A stretch of 14,358 nucleotides of DNA from UBA6136 sp044378425. GTDB taxonomy: Bacteria; Pseudomonadota; Gammaproteobacteria; Methylococcales; Methylococcaceae. Below the pieces are notes generated by a model. The model did not search any database and was not told the origin of the DNA. It saw nothing but the letters and a program-made list of their open reading frames with translations. The translations under genes were made by a program, and so were the position numbers. Location: the NCBI GenBank assembly GCA_044378425.1, contig JBILXN010000039.1, positions 1 through 14,358 on the forward strand, read 5' to 3'. Below, one piece after another: positions 1 to 7,555 of this stretch (positions are counted from its first letter, which is position 1; each line of letters starts with the position of its first letter).

Positions 1-1087
1 CTCGCTGCCGGTGAGCGTCAGCCTTGACGTACTTGATCCGGGGTTTTACAGCGATACCGTCTTTGGCGGCAGCGTCGGGGCTGCAGAAGCCTATATGGCC
101 GGCTACTGGACCTGCTCCGATCTGGTAGGACTGGTCAGGATTCTGGTTCGGAATCGGGGAGTGCTTGACGGACTCGACACCGGGGTTTCGCTGATCACCA
201 CGCCCTTACGCGCTCTGCTGCATCTGTTGAATCGCAATACCCGTGATGGTAGCCGGCGGAACATTGCCGCGCATTACGATCTCGGCAACGATTTCTTCAA
301 GCTGTTTCTCGACGAGACCCTGATGTATTCATGCGCCGTGTTTTCTCAACCGGACATGAGTCTGCATCAAGCCCAGCTCAGCAAACTCGACCTGATCTGC
401 CGGAGACTGAATCTAAATCCGGACGATCATCTGCTTGAGATCGGCACCGGCTGGGGTGGTTTCGCGCTGCACGCAGCCAGCCACTATGGGTGTAGGGTCA
501 CTACGACCACGATCTCCGAACAGCAGTATCAGCTCGCCGCAGAACGTATCGCGGCGGCGGGCTTGAGTGACCGGATCACCCTGCTCAAGCAGGATTACCG
601 CGATCTGAAAGGGTGCTTCGACAAACTGGTGTCGATAGAAATGATTGAGGCTGTCGGTCACCAGTACTACCCCACCTTCTTCAAGACCTGCGGCCAACTG
701 CTAAAACCTGACGGGTTGATGCTACTCCAGGCCATTACCATTAATGACCGCTTTTATCGGCGTGCCCGCGATGAGGTCGACTTCATCAAACGCCATATTT
801 TCCCGGGCAGTTGCATTCCCTCCATTGCGGCGCTGGTCGATGCCTCGGCACAGGCCTCTGATCTGCAGCTCACAGAAGTCAGAGAGATAGGGCCGCACTA
901 CGCGACCACGTTGCGGCGATGGCGCGAGGCTTTCATGAGCCAGCGTGATACCGTCAGAGCTCAGGGCTATCCCGAGGAATTCATCCGCTTATGGGAGTTT
1001 TACCTGGCGTACTGTGAGGGTGGTTATACTGAACGGGTGCTCGGTGATCTCCACATGGTGTTTAGCAAACCATTGTTCCGTGACTGA
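1..1087 (+). CDS. cfa: Cyclopropane-fatty-acyl-phospholipid synthase, 5' end outside window
   Basis: This enzyme transfers a methylene group from S-adenosylmethionine to the double bond of unsaturated acyl chains in membrane phospholipids, working at the cytoplasmic face of the inner membrane. About 360 codons are visible. The reading frame is open to the left edge, and a GTG at 11 is simply the first possible start inside the window. Family members are usually near 400 residues, so the true start is most likely upstream. Counting from that GTG, I see HYDLGNDFF at 88-96, the SAM-binding loop LEIGTGWGG at 142-150, SIEMIEAVG at 208-216 (carrying the family's conserved Glu), FIKRHIFPG at 258-266 and the C-terminal EGGYTERV at 336-343. 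All family blocks after the N-terminus are present and look intact. The TPR gene begins 47 bases downstream on the same strand, so the two may be co-transcribed. A related methyltransferase of the same family cannot be excluded. Confidence 0.92.
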   Translation, partial: SLPVSVSLDVLDPGFYSDTVFGGSVGAAEAYMAGYWTCSDLVGLVRILVRNRGVLDGLDTGVSLITTPLRALLHLLNRNTRDGSRRNIAAHYDLGNDFFKLFLDETLMYSCAVFSQPDMSLHQAQLSKLDLICRRLNLNPDDHLLEIGTGWGGFALHAASHYGCRVTTTTISEQQYQLAAERIAAAGLSDRITLLKQDYRDLKGCFDKLVSIEMIEAVGHQYYPTFFKTCGQLLKPDGLMLLQAITINDRFYRRARDEVDFIKRHIFPGSCIPSIAALVDASAQASDLQLTEVREIGPHYATTLRRWREAFMSQRDTVRAQGYPEEFIRLWEFYLAYCEGGYTERVLGDLHMVFSKPLFRD

Positions 1088-1134
1088 AGTCCACACCCTG
1101 GAAACCCATTACCGGCCAAGGCAAACCGCCAAAG

Positions 1135-3147
1135 ATGAGTCCGTCAGTCCGAATCCGACCCACTAAAAAATCAAGTCCCAAAAAGATGGCACGGGCCGCC
1201 GAACTGTTCCTACAAGGCCTTGCTTTACACCAGCAGGGGCTGATACAGGAGGCACAGTCGTTTTATGAGAAAGCCCTGAGCCAGGACTCCCAGCATTTTG
1301 ATTCACTCCATCTGCTAGGGGTCATCGCGTATCAGACGGGGGATTCAGTACGCGCCATGGATCTGATGGATCAGGCAATCAAGGCGAATCCAAAACAGGC
1401 AGCGGCCCACTCCAATCGAGGGCTGGTTCTGAAGGATCTCGGACAACTCCATGAGGCGGTGGCGAGCTATGACAAAGCCATCGCACTCAAGCCGGATTAC
1501 GCCGAGGCTCTCACCAATCGTGGCAACGCACTGATGGACCTCCACCGGTATGATGCCGCGCTGGACAGTCACGATCAGGCTATTGCCTTGAGGCCCGGTT
1601 TTGCAGAGGCCTACTCCAACCGTGGCAACGTCCTGATGAAATTACGGCGCTATGGCGAAGCAGCCGATAGTTATGACCGGGCAGTAACGCTACGACCGGA
1701 CTATAGCGAGGCCCATTCCAACCGTGGCAATGCCCTGCTAGAACTGCTACGCCCGGCTGATGCCGTAGAGAGTTACAACCGCGCCATTGCCCTCAACCCG
1801 GATTATGCCGAGGCGTTTTACAACCGTGGCAATGCGTTGCTGGGGTTGGAACAATACAGCGAAGCAGTCGATAGCTATGACCGGGCGATTGCCCTGAAAC
1901 CGGATTATGTCGGAGCATTTTCTGACCGTGGCAACGCCCTGATGGGGCTGAAGCAATTTAGTGCAGCCATTGACAGCTATGATCAGGCCATCGCCCTCAA
2001 GCCGGACTATGCCGAAGCCATGTCCAACCGTGGCAACCCCCTGATGGCACTCCGACGCTACAACGAGGCAATAGAAAGCTTCGACCGGGCGATTGCCTTG
2101 AGGCCGGACTATCCAGAAGCTTACTACAACCGAGGCAATGCCCTGCTGGAAGACAAGCTCACTGCGGCAGCGTCCGAGAGCTACGACCGGGCGATTGCGC
2201 TCAAGCCGGACTATGTCCAGGCTCACTGGAACAAGGCGATTGCAAAATTGCTCGCGGGTGACTTCAGGGAGGGCTGGGCGCTGTATGAGTGGCGCTGGAG
2301 GCGTGATCAGGCCAACATGTTCAGACGTCAGTTCGCCCAGCCACTGTGGCTGGGCGAACAGTCACTCGAAAATAAAACGTTGCTGATTCACGCCGAACAG
2401 GGACTGGGCGACACCCTTCAATTCTGCCGCTACATTCCGCTACTGCTCGAACTGCGGGTGAAGGTTATGCTTGCGCTCCCTGCCTCGCTCAAGACTCTGT
2501 TACGGAGCCTTGGGGATGACGTAACCCTGCTGGACGAGGGCGACGATTTTCCCCCTTTTGATTTTCACTGTCCCATGATGAGTCTTCCGCTCGCCCTGAA
2601 AACCGAGCTTGACACCATACCCAAGGCAATCCCCTATTTGCGCCCTGACAGCGAGACACAACACCGATGGCAACAACGCTTGGGCAGCACATCACAAGCA
2701 CGTATCGGACTGGCATGGTCAGGCTCTGCCACCCATGAAAACGACCACAACCGCAGTCTGTCGCTTGAATTATTGCGGCCCCTGCTGGATCTGCCTTTCT
2801 CGTTTCATTGCCTGCAGAACGAATGCCGCGAAAGGGATAGTTCGGTGTTTTCAGCCGCACCCCACCTCCATTCGCACACCCACGAGCTCCTCGACTTCTC
2901 CGAAACCGCCGCCCTGATCAATGCCATGGATCTTGTGATCTCAGTCGATACTTCGCTCGCGCATTTAGCCGGGGCACTGGCAAAACCGGTATGGATACTT
3001 TTGCCTTATACCCCCGATTTCCGCTGGATGCACGACCGCACGGACAGTCCCTGGTACCCGACAGCAACCCTCTTCAGGCAGCCAGTGCCTGGCGACTGGT
3101 CCAGCGTGATCGGGGAGGTTATGACGAGGCTAAGAGACTTGGGTTAG
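1135..3147 (+). CDS. TPR-repeat protein with C-terminal glycosyltransferase-like domain
   Basis: The 670-residue protein has two parts. Residues 21-394 are eleven consecutive 34-residue tetratricopeptide repeats, a protein-binding superhelix. Repeats 3-10 are very alike, sharing NRGNAL, SYDRAIAL and KPDY blocks. Residues from about 414 form a globular domain resembling the C-terminal parts of bacterial TPR-glycosyltransferases: HAEQGLGDTLQFCRY (419-433), RIGLAWSGS (523-531), DLVISVDTSLAHLAG (599-613) and FRWMHDRTDSPWYP (629-642). The VDTSLAH and GLGD blocks recall GT9/GT41-like folds. By inference it could glycosylate a protein or surface glycan; donor and acceptor are unknown. No signal peptide or membrane segment is visible, so it is probably cytoplasmic. 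The ATG at 1135 has no clear Shine-Dalgarno sequence. An in-frame ATG at 1186, just before the first repeat, is an alternative start and also lacks a good one. Oddity: repeat 9 has Pro at residue 302 where sister repeats have Ala. Confidence 0.88.
   Translation: MSPSVRIRPTKKSSPKKMARAAELFLQGLALHQQGLIQEAQSFYEKALSQDSQHFDSLHLLGVIAYQTGDSVRAMDLMDQAIKANPKQAAAHSNRGLVLKDLGQLHEAVASYDKAIALKPDYAEALTNRGNALMDLHRYDAALDSHDQAIALRPGFAEAYSNRGNVLMKLRRYGEAADSYDRAVTLRPDYSEAHSNRGNALLELLRPADAVESYNRAIALNPDYAEAFYNRGNALLGLEQYSEAVDSYDRAIALKPDYVGAFSDRGNALMGLKQFSAAIDSYDQAIALKPDYAEAMSNRGNPLMALRRYNEAIESFDRAIALRPDYPEAYYNRGNALLEDKLTAAASESYDRAIALKPDYVQAHWNKAIAKLLAGDFREGWALYEWRWRRDQANMFRRQFAQPLWLGEQSLENKTLLIHAEQGLGDTLQFCRYIPLLLELRVKVMLALPASLKTLLRSLGDDVTLLDEGDDFPPFDFHCPMMSLPLALKTELDTIPKAIPYLRPDSETQHRWQQRLGSTSQARIGLAWSGSATHENDHNRSLSLELLRPLLDLPFSFHCLQNECRERDSSVFSAAPHLHSHTHELLDFSETAALINAMDLVISVDTSLAHLAGALAKPVWILLPYTPDFRWMHDRTDSPWYPTATLFRQPVPGDWSSVIGEVMTRLRDLG
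1195..2316 (+). repeat. Eleven tandem 102-bp units encoding TPRs
   Basis: The DNA encoding residues 21-394 of the TPR protein is a head-to-tail array with a strict 102-base period and no indels between units. Units 3-10 (about 1399-2214) are the most alike; recurring strings include aaccgtggcaatgccctg and gccggactatgccgaggc variants. Synonymous differences between units show that the array is not a very recent amplification. Similar units could still recombine and change the repeat number. Confidence 0.9.
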
Positions 3148-3193
3148 GAAAGACGAATGAGAGCGGCATGAGCTTAAATTGCTACGCCCCCAT

Positions 3194-3228
3194 ATGCAGG
3201 GCGACCGTTTGCCTAGCGGTTCCTGCAT
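3194..3228. terminator. Candidate hairpin between convergent genes
   Basis: ATGCAGG (3194-3200) pairs with CCTGCAT (3222-3228). Inside it, GACCG (3203-3207) pairs with CGGTT (3217-3221) with one G-T pair, leaving a two-base bulge and a nine-base loop. It sits in the 113-base gap between the convergent TPR and HopJ genes, where a bidirectional terminator would be expected. No U-run follows on either strand, so an intrinsic terminator is only possible. CGACCG (3202-3207) could alternatively pair with CGGTCG at 3246-3251. Confidence 0.35.
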
Positions 3229-3260
3229 CGCTTTGCATCATGTGCCGGTCGTAAATCAGA

Positions 3261-3623
3261 TTAGGCCTCAAGAGGTAATAACGCATCCCCCTCAAACACT
3301 ATGCCTCCCCAGCCGTACTGCATGAAGTTGCGGATATTACGGTGATCGGTGCCGACGGGATTGCCCAGCACATCCCGTCGATAGAAGTCGCCAAACAAAC
3401 CAAGGGTTTCGGCTTCGGTCAGTCCATTGATGCGGGCAAAACTGAAAATCTTGCAGGAGCCCTCGTTGACGCCTGCGGCATTGTCGAGTCGAGCATCGCC
3501 CAGACCGTTGCTGAAGCCGGTCGGGACATAACAGTAGTGGGCGGCAATCTGGGTCATAGTGTCGTCGAAGGACACGGGTTGGCCCTGTCGAACCGTGTTT
3601 AGGAAGTTTTCCAGGCTGGTCAT
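3261..3623 (-). CDS. HopJ-family protein (type III effector HopJ-like)
   Basis: The 120-residue protein matches the HopJ family, named after a Pseudomonas syringae effector but widespread in non-pathogenic gammaproteobacteria, where its role is not established. Recognisable blocks are MTSLENFLNTVRQGQPVSF at the N-terminus, the central HYCYVPTGFSNG and NEGSCKIFSFARINGL, and FGDFYRRDVLGNPVGTDHRN followed by FMQYGWGGIVFEG near the end. The length is normal for the family. The frame stays open a long way upstream into tesA, but the start at 3623 is chosen because AGGAAA lies at 3633-3628, four bases before the ATG, and because the family begins there. It follows tesA on the same strand after 58 bases, so co-transcription is likely. 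No signal peptide or secretion gene is nearby; the effector label is therefore a family name, not evidence of secretion. It is probably a housekeeping or stress-linked protein of unknown function. Confidence 0.87.
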   Translation of the reverse strand: MTSLENFLNTVRQGQPVSFDDTMTQIAAHYCYVPTGFSNGLGDARLDNAAGVNEGSCKIFSFARINGLTEAETLGLFGDFYRRDVLGNPVGTDHRNIRNFMQYGWGGIVFEGDALLPLEA

Positions 3624-3681
3624 GATATTTCCTGAGGTTGGGAGATGGGATGGAAGGATGATCCGCCCGATTCGGCTGCGA

Positions 3682-4314
3682 TTAACGGGTTGACCGAGGC
3701 GGGTTACCCGCGCCAAGCAGCGGTTGCAGAAACGGCATGACCTGATCCAGCAGCAAGGGTTGCGCCGCCAGATTGGGGTGTATGCCATCAGCCTGCATCA
3801 AGTCATCATGGCCGCCGACACTATCCAGTAAAAAAGGCACCAGTGCGACTCCCTGACCTTTGGCAACATCGACATAGACGCTCTGGAACATATCGGCGTA
3901 TCGCTTGCCATAATTAGGCGGCATTTTCATCCCCAGCAGCAAAACCTTGGCGCCCCGTTTGCTGGCGCGCGTGATGAGCTCTACTAAATTGGTCTGCATC
4001 TGTGCCGGTGTGAGCCCTCGTAGACCGTCGTTACCGCCCAGTTCTATGATGACAATGGCAGGTTGGATCCGCTCCAGCAGAGGGTCAAACCGGGCCAGAC
4101 CTCCGGCCGTGGTGTCACCTGAGATACTGGCGTTGACCACTTCAATACCCTGCGGCGCCAAACGCTGCTGTAACAGGGCAACCCAGCCCTGCTCAACACG
4201 GTCCAAACCATAGGCTGCGCTGATACTATCGCCCAGTACCAGCAGGGTTTGGGCACTAAGCAGACTGGAAAAGGACACGAGCAGAAATGAGAGAAGCAAT
4301 CGGATTATGGACAT
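3682..4314 (-). CDS. tesA: Periplasmic SGNH esterase: lysophospholipase L1 / acyl-CoA thioesterase I
   Basis: TesA-type enzymes hydrolyse lysophospholipids, acyl-CoA thioesters and various esters in the periplasm. The 210-residue precursor begins with a hydrophobic signal peptide; LLSA followed by Q at 21/22 is a plausible signal peptidase I site. The SGNH blocks are all present: LGDS with nucleophile Ser30, SISGDTTAGG with Gly66, GGND with Asn95, and DGIHP with Asp176 and His179. YGKRYADMF (135-143) is also typical of the TesA/arylesterase group. The frame continues upstream beyond 4314, but the next upstream Met is far away and the signal peptide fits the ATG at 4314, although no strong ribosome site precedes it. 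The gene is divergent from ybbA with only 34 bases between starts, the same order as in Escherichia coli. Each promoter must therefore lie in or next to the other gene. HopJ follows downstream. Confidence 0.94.
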   Translation of the reverse strand: MSIIRLLLSFLLVSFSSLLSAQTLLVLGDSISAAYGLDRVEQGWVALLQQRLAPQGIEVVNASISGDTTAGGLARFDPLLERIQPAIVIIELGGNDGLRGLTPAQMQTNLVELITRASKRGAKVLLLGMKMPPNYGKRYADMFQSVYVDVAKGQGVALVPFLLDSVGGHDDLMQADGIHPNLAAQPLLLDQVMPFLQPLLGAGNPPRSTR

Positions 4315-4348
4315 CACAAGGGAAACAGTGGCTTTGAACAGGGCAACG

Positions 4349-5032
4349 ATGGCGATACAGGCCGAAGGTCTGGGCAAACACGTGACCACCGCCGACGGTC
4401 GGCTGGATATATTGACAGCAGTAGACCTTGCAATCAAACCGGGCGAAACCCTGGCTATTGTTGGGGCGTCCGGCTCGGGAAAATCTACGCTGCTGGGTTT
4501 GCTGGCAGGGCTGGATGCCCCCTCCGAGGGGCGCGTCTGGTTGGCAGGCCACTGCATAACCGAAATGAATGAGGATGGCCGCGCCAGAATGCGGGGGCAG
4601 CACGTCGGCTTCGTGTTTCAGTCATTTCAATTACTGCCGCATCTGACCGCCTACGAAAATGTAATGCTGCCGCTGGAACTCAAGGGGACAGCGAGCGCGG
4701 GTGAGAGGGCACTGTCGATGCTGGATCAGGTGGGTCTTGCAGGGCGCATTCGGCATTACCCCCGTCAGTTATCGGGGGGTGAACAGCAACGGGTGGCGCT
4801 GGCCCGCGCTTTTGTGACCGGCCCGGCGATTCTGTTTGCCGATGAGCCTACCGGCAATCTCGACAGCCGAACCGGAGCAAGCATTATTGACCTGCTGTTT
4901 CAACTGAACCAAGACAATCAAACCACCCTGCTGCTGGTCACCCATGATGAGGGTCTGGCCGCGCGTTGCGCACGGACAATCCGGCTGGATAGCGGCAAGG
5001 TTGTCGCCGAACGGCAACGGGCTCATCCATGA
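4349..5032 (+). CDS. ybbA: ABC transporter ATP-binding protein YbbA
   Basis: This is the ATPase subunit of a LolD/MacB-like ABC system paired with YbbP. The 227-residue protein has Walker A GASGSGKST (39-47), Q-loop Gln91 in FVFQSFQLLP, signature LSGGEQQR (141-148), Walker B ILFADEP (161-167) and the switch His199 in VTHD, so it should be catalytically competent. The open frame begins at an ATG at 4307, which would overlap the tesA start by eight bases. The ATG at 4349 is preferred because AGGG lies five bases before it and because the resulting length and N-terminus match the E. coli protein (about 228 residues). The stop overlaps the ybbP start as ATGA, indicating translational coupling. 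The transported substrate is not established. The conserved divergent pairing with tesA suggests a link to lipid or lysophospholipid handling in the envelope, which is inference. Confidence 0.94.
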   Translation: MAIQAEGLGKHVTTADGRLDILTAVDLAIKPGETLAIVGASGSGKSTLLGLLAGLDAPSEGRVWLAGHCITEMNEDGRARMRGQHVGFVFQSFQLLPHLTAYENVMLPLELKGTASAGERALSMLDQVGLAGRIRHYPRQLSGGEQQRVALARAFVTGPAILFADEPTGNLDSRTGASIIDLLFQLNQDNQTTLLLVTHDEGLAARCARTIRLDSGKVVAERQRAHP

Positions 5033-7506
5033 ACCACCCCACTCTGGCTCTCAAACTTTTGGCCCGTGACTGGCGTAGCGGTGAACTGACGTTACTGGTG
5101 ATGGCGCTGTTCATCGCGGTCACTGCCGCAACAGCGGTCAGCCTGCTGGGTGATCGCCTGGAGCGCACCATGACCCGGCAGGCGGCTGAGTTTCTAGGCG
5201 CCGATCTTTCCGTTAATGGGCACCAGGTTCCGCCGACCCAGTGGCAACAACAGGCGCACGATCTCGGGCTGCAATCGGCAGTTACTGCGGAATTTTCCAG
5301 CATGCTGGTCGAAAATGAGGCTCTGCTGCTGGTTGGTGTCAAGGCAATACCGGAAGGCTATCCACTGAGAGGCGCGCTTAAAACCAGTTCCGCAACCGAA
5401 GCGATTAGCGAGACACACGCGGTGCCGGCATTGGGTGAAGTCTGGGTCGAGCCTCGGGTATTAGTCAGCCTGCACCTCAAACTGGGCGATACCCTCACCG
5501 TCGGGGAACGCGCACTGCGAATCATGCGGCTGATTGAGTACGAGCCCGACCGACGGGGCGATATCTATAGTTTGTCGCCACGCGTGTTGATCAATGCAGC
5601 GGATTTGGCGGCAACCCGCATCGTCCAACCCGGCAGCCATGTTCACTATTATTCGTTGTTCAGCGGTCCCCCCACGGCGATCGGCCGACTGAAAGCCTGG
5701 CTGAAACCGCAACTGCAGGCCGGCCAGCATATTAGCGATATCAATGAGGATCGGCCCGAACTGGGTAATGCCATTGTTCGGGCCGAGCGGTTTTTGGGGC
5801 TGGCCAGCATCGCCGTTGTTCTGATTGCCGGTGTCGCCATCGCCATGAGCGCACGCCGCTACACCGAGCGGCATTTTGATCTTATGGCCATTATGAAATG
5901 TCTCGGCGCCAGAGAGCGGGACGTCCTCGGCATCGCCCTGTGGCAGTTTCTGTTTGCTGGCCTGATAACGACCAGTTTTGGCTGTATCGCGGGCTGGGGA
6001 CTGCAGCAACTGATGGTGCATCTGGTCGGTGACCTGCTACCCGCCGGTCTGGCCCCAGCCGGCCCGTTATCGTGGCTGTTTGGATTAGGAACCGGACTGC
6101 TGATTCTGTTCGGATTCTCGCTACCACCGATACTGCGACTCAAGCGTCTGCCGCCCTTGCGGGTGCTGCGGCGGGAGTTGGAACCGCTGCCTGCGAGTGC
6201 CCTTTTCATCTACGGCTCGGCAGGCTTGACGTTGGCCCTGCTGCTGTGGCGCTACACCGGCGACTGGAAGTCGACCCTGACCGTTCTGGGTGTGTGTGCC
6301 AGTATTCTGGCTGGCTTTGCCAGTCTGGCCTTCGGATTGCTGCGGTTGGCGCGACTGCTGATGCCAAGGGTGAGCCTGCCGACACGGCTGGGATTGCAAC
6401 ACCTTGCTCGTCAGCCCCGACTGGGAATCACTCAAATTCTAGCCTTCAGCATTACGCTGACTGCCATGCAGATCATTTTTTTGGTACGCACCGAGTTGAT
6501 TCAACAGTGGCAACAACAACTCCCGGTCGATGCGCCGAATCATTTTGCGCTGAACCTGTTTGACGCCGACCGTGAGCCTTTCCGGGCTCTGCTGCAGCAA
6601 AGCGGCATCAAGGGAAGCGCGCTCTACCCGGTCGTCAGAGGGCGACTGATCGCCATCAATGAGCGCGATGTCGCAGGCCTTATTAAAGGCGACAGCCGTG
6701 CAGAAGGCGCCATCAACAGAGAGCTAAGCCTGACCTGGGGCGATATTTTGCCCCCAGATAATCGGATCATTGCCGGTACCTGGTGGAACTCGACAGATGC
6801 AGGTGTCTCCATAGAGCAGGAACTGGCGAAGCGGTTGGGGGTTGCCTTGGGTGATCGGCTGAGTTTCTCCATTGGCGGGCAGACTTTGATCGCCCCTGTC
6901 ACCAGCACTCGCAGCGTGCATTGGGACAGTATGACACCCAATTTCTACATGATTTTCTCGCCCGGCACACTGGATGGCTACCCGCACACCTGGCTCACAA
7001 GCTTTCATGTCCCTGCAGCGGACAAGACGATATTGCCCCGTCTGGCAAAGGCTTTCCCTGGCATGACACTGCTGGCGGTCGATGCGCTAATCGGCCAGTT
7101 TCAGGCCATCGTGCAGCAAGTGACCTTGGCGGTGGAGTTTGTTCTAGCACTCGCTCTGCTGGCCGGATTTACCGTGCTGTTCGCGACGGTGCGACTGACG
7201 TTAGACGAAAGGGCCCATGAAAATGCAGTGGTTCGGGCCATGGGCGGCGAGCAACGCCTGATCAGACAAGCACAGTGGGTGGAGTTCGGATCCTTGGGAT
7301 TGATGGCAGGCTTGATCTCGGCGCTGCTGGCCGAATTGATTGTATTTGTGGTCTATAGCCAAGTGTTAGAACTGGACTACCGTATCCACTGGTGGAATTT
7401 TATGATGAGCCCGGTCTTGGGCGGACTAGCAGTGGGCATTGCAGGTTACTTAAACACCCGTAAGATTGTCACAACAAGTCCGTTAGAAGTTTTGAGGCAG
7501 CTTTGA
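5029..7506 (+). CDS. ybbP: ABC transporter permease YbbP, FtsX/MacB-like
   Basis: The 825-residue inner-membrane permease is the partner of YbbA. It has a first membrane segment at about 20-40, then a large extracytoplasmic region to about 250. A first FtsX-type block with several hydrophobic segments spans about 255-370. Further hydrophobic segments lie at about 390-490, a second periplasmic region at about 490-695, and a final three-segment FtsX block at about 700-815. The sequence following the hydrophobic segment near 255 (SARRYTERHFDLMAIMKCLG) and the paired VRLTLDERAHENAVVRAMGG in the second half are the typical coupling regions facing the ATPase. It ends in TSPLEVLRQL, a common FtsX-family ending. 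The length is close to E. coli YbbP (about 804). The start overlaps the ybbA stop and lacks a strong ribosome site of its own, so translation is probably coupled. Systems of this shape are thought to move lipids or lipoproteins, or to transmit mechanical work, rather than act as classical importers. Confidence 0.93.
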   Translation: MNHPTLALKLLARDWRSGELTLLVMALFIAVTAATAVSLLGDRLERTMTRQAAEFLGADLSVNGHQVPPTQWQQQAHDLGLQSAVTAEFSSMLVENEALLLVGVKAIPEGYPLRGALKTSSATEAISETHAVPALGEVWVEPRVLVSLHLKLGDTLTVGERALRIMRLIEYEPDRRGDIYSLSPRVLINAADLAATRIVQPGSHVHYYSLFSGPPTAIGRLKAWLKPQLQAGQHISDINEDRPELGNAIVRAERFLGLASIAVVLIAGVAIAMSARRYTERHFDLMAIMKCLGARERDVLGIALWQFLFAGLITTSFGCIAGWGLQQLMVHLVGDLLPAGLAPAGPLSWLFGLGTGLLILFGFSLPPILRLKRLPPLRVLRRELEPLPASALFIYGSAGLTLALLLWRYTGDWKSTLTVLGVCASILAGFASLAFGLLRLARLLMPRVSLPTRLGLQHLARQPRLGITQILAFSITLTAMQIIFLVRTELIQQWQQQLPVDAPNHFALNLFDADREPFRALLQQSGIKGSALYPVVRGRLIAINERDVAGLIKGDSRAEGAINRELSLTWGDILPPDNRIIAGTWWNSTDAGVSIEQELAKRLGVALGDRLSFSIGGQTLIAPVTSTRSVHWDSMTPNFYMIFSPGTLDGYPHTWLTSFHVPAADKTILPRLAKAFPGMTLLAVDALIGQFQAIVQQVTLAVEFVLALALLAGFTVLFATVRLTLDERAHENAVVRAMGGEQRLIRQAQWVEFGSLGLMAGLISALLAELIVFVVYSQVLELDYRIHWWNFMMSPVLGGLAVGIAGYLNTRKIVTTSPLEVLRQL

Positions 7507-7517
7507 CGCACTTGGCA

Positions 7518-7548
7518 GGCGCTGAGCAGGTTATTTTCGCCCAGCGCC
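7518..7548. terminator. Candidate terminator hairpin between convergent genes
   Basis: GGCGCTGAGC (7518-7527) pairs with GCCCAGCGCC (7539-7548) through seven perfect pairs, one A-C mismatch and two further pairs around an 11-base loop. It lies in the 49-base gap between the ybbP stop and the stop of the convergent small gene, the expected place for a shared terminator. There is no clear U-run, so its strength is uncertain. Confidence 0.4.
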
Positions 7549-7555
7549 GGATCAA

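Noticed and set aside
1195..2316. Regular repeats considered as a CRISPR or satellite array.
   Set aside because: The period is 102 bases, the frame is open throughout and the product is a textbook TPR array.
3624..3788. An N-terminal extension of the HopJ-family protein to 175 residues.
   Set aside because: The extension would run into tesA, contains many Cys and Arg unlike the family, and a good ribosome site stands before the ATG at 3623.
4315..4557. An N-terminal extension of TesA to 291 residues.
   Set aside because: It would be antisense to the YbbA Walker A region and would bury the signal peptide in the interior.
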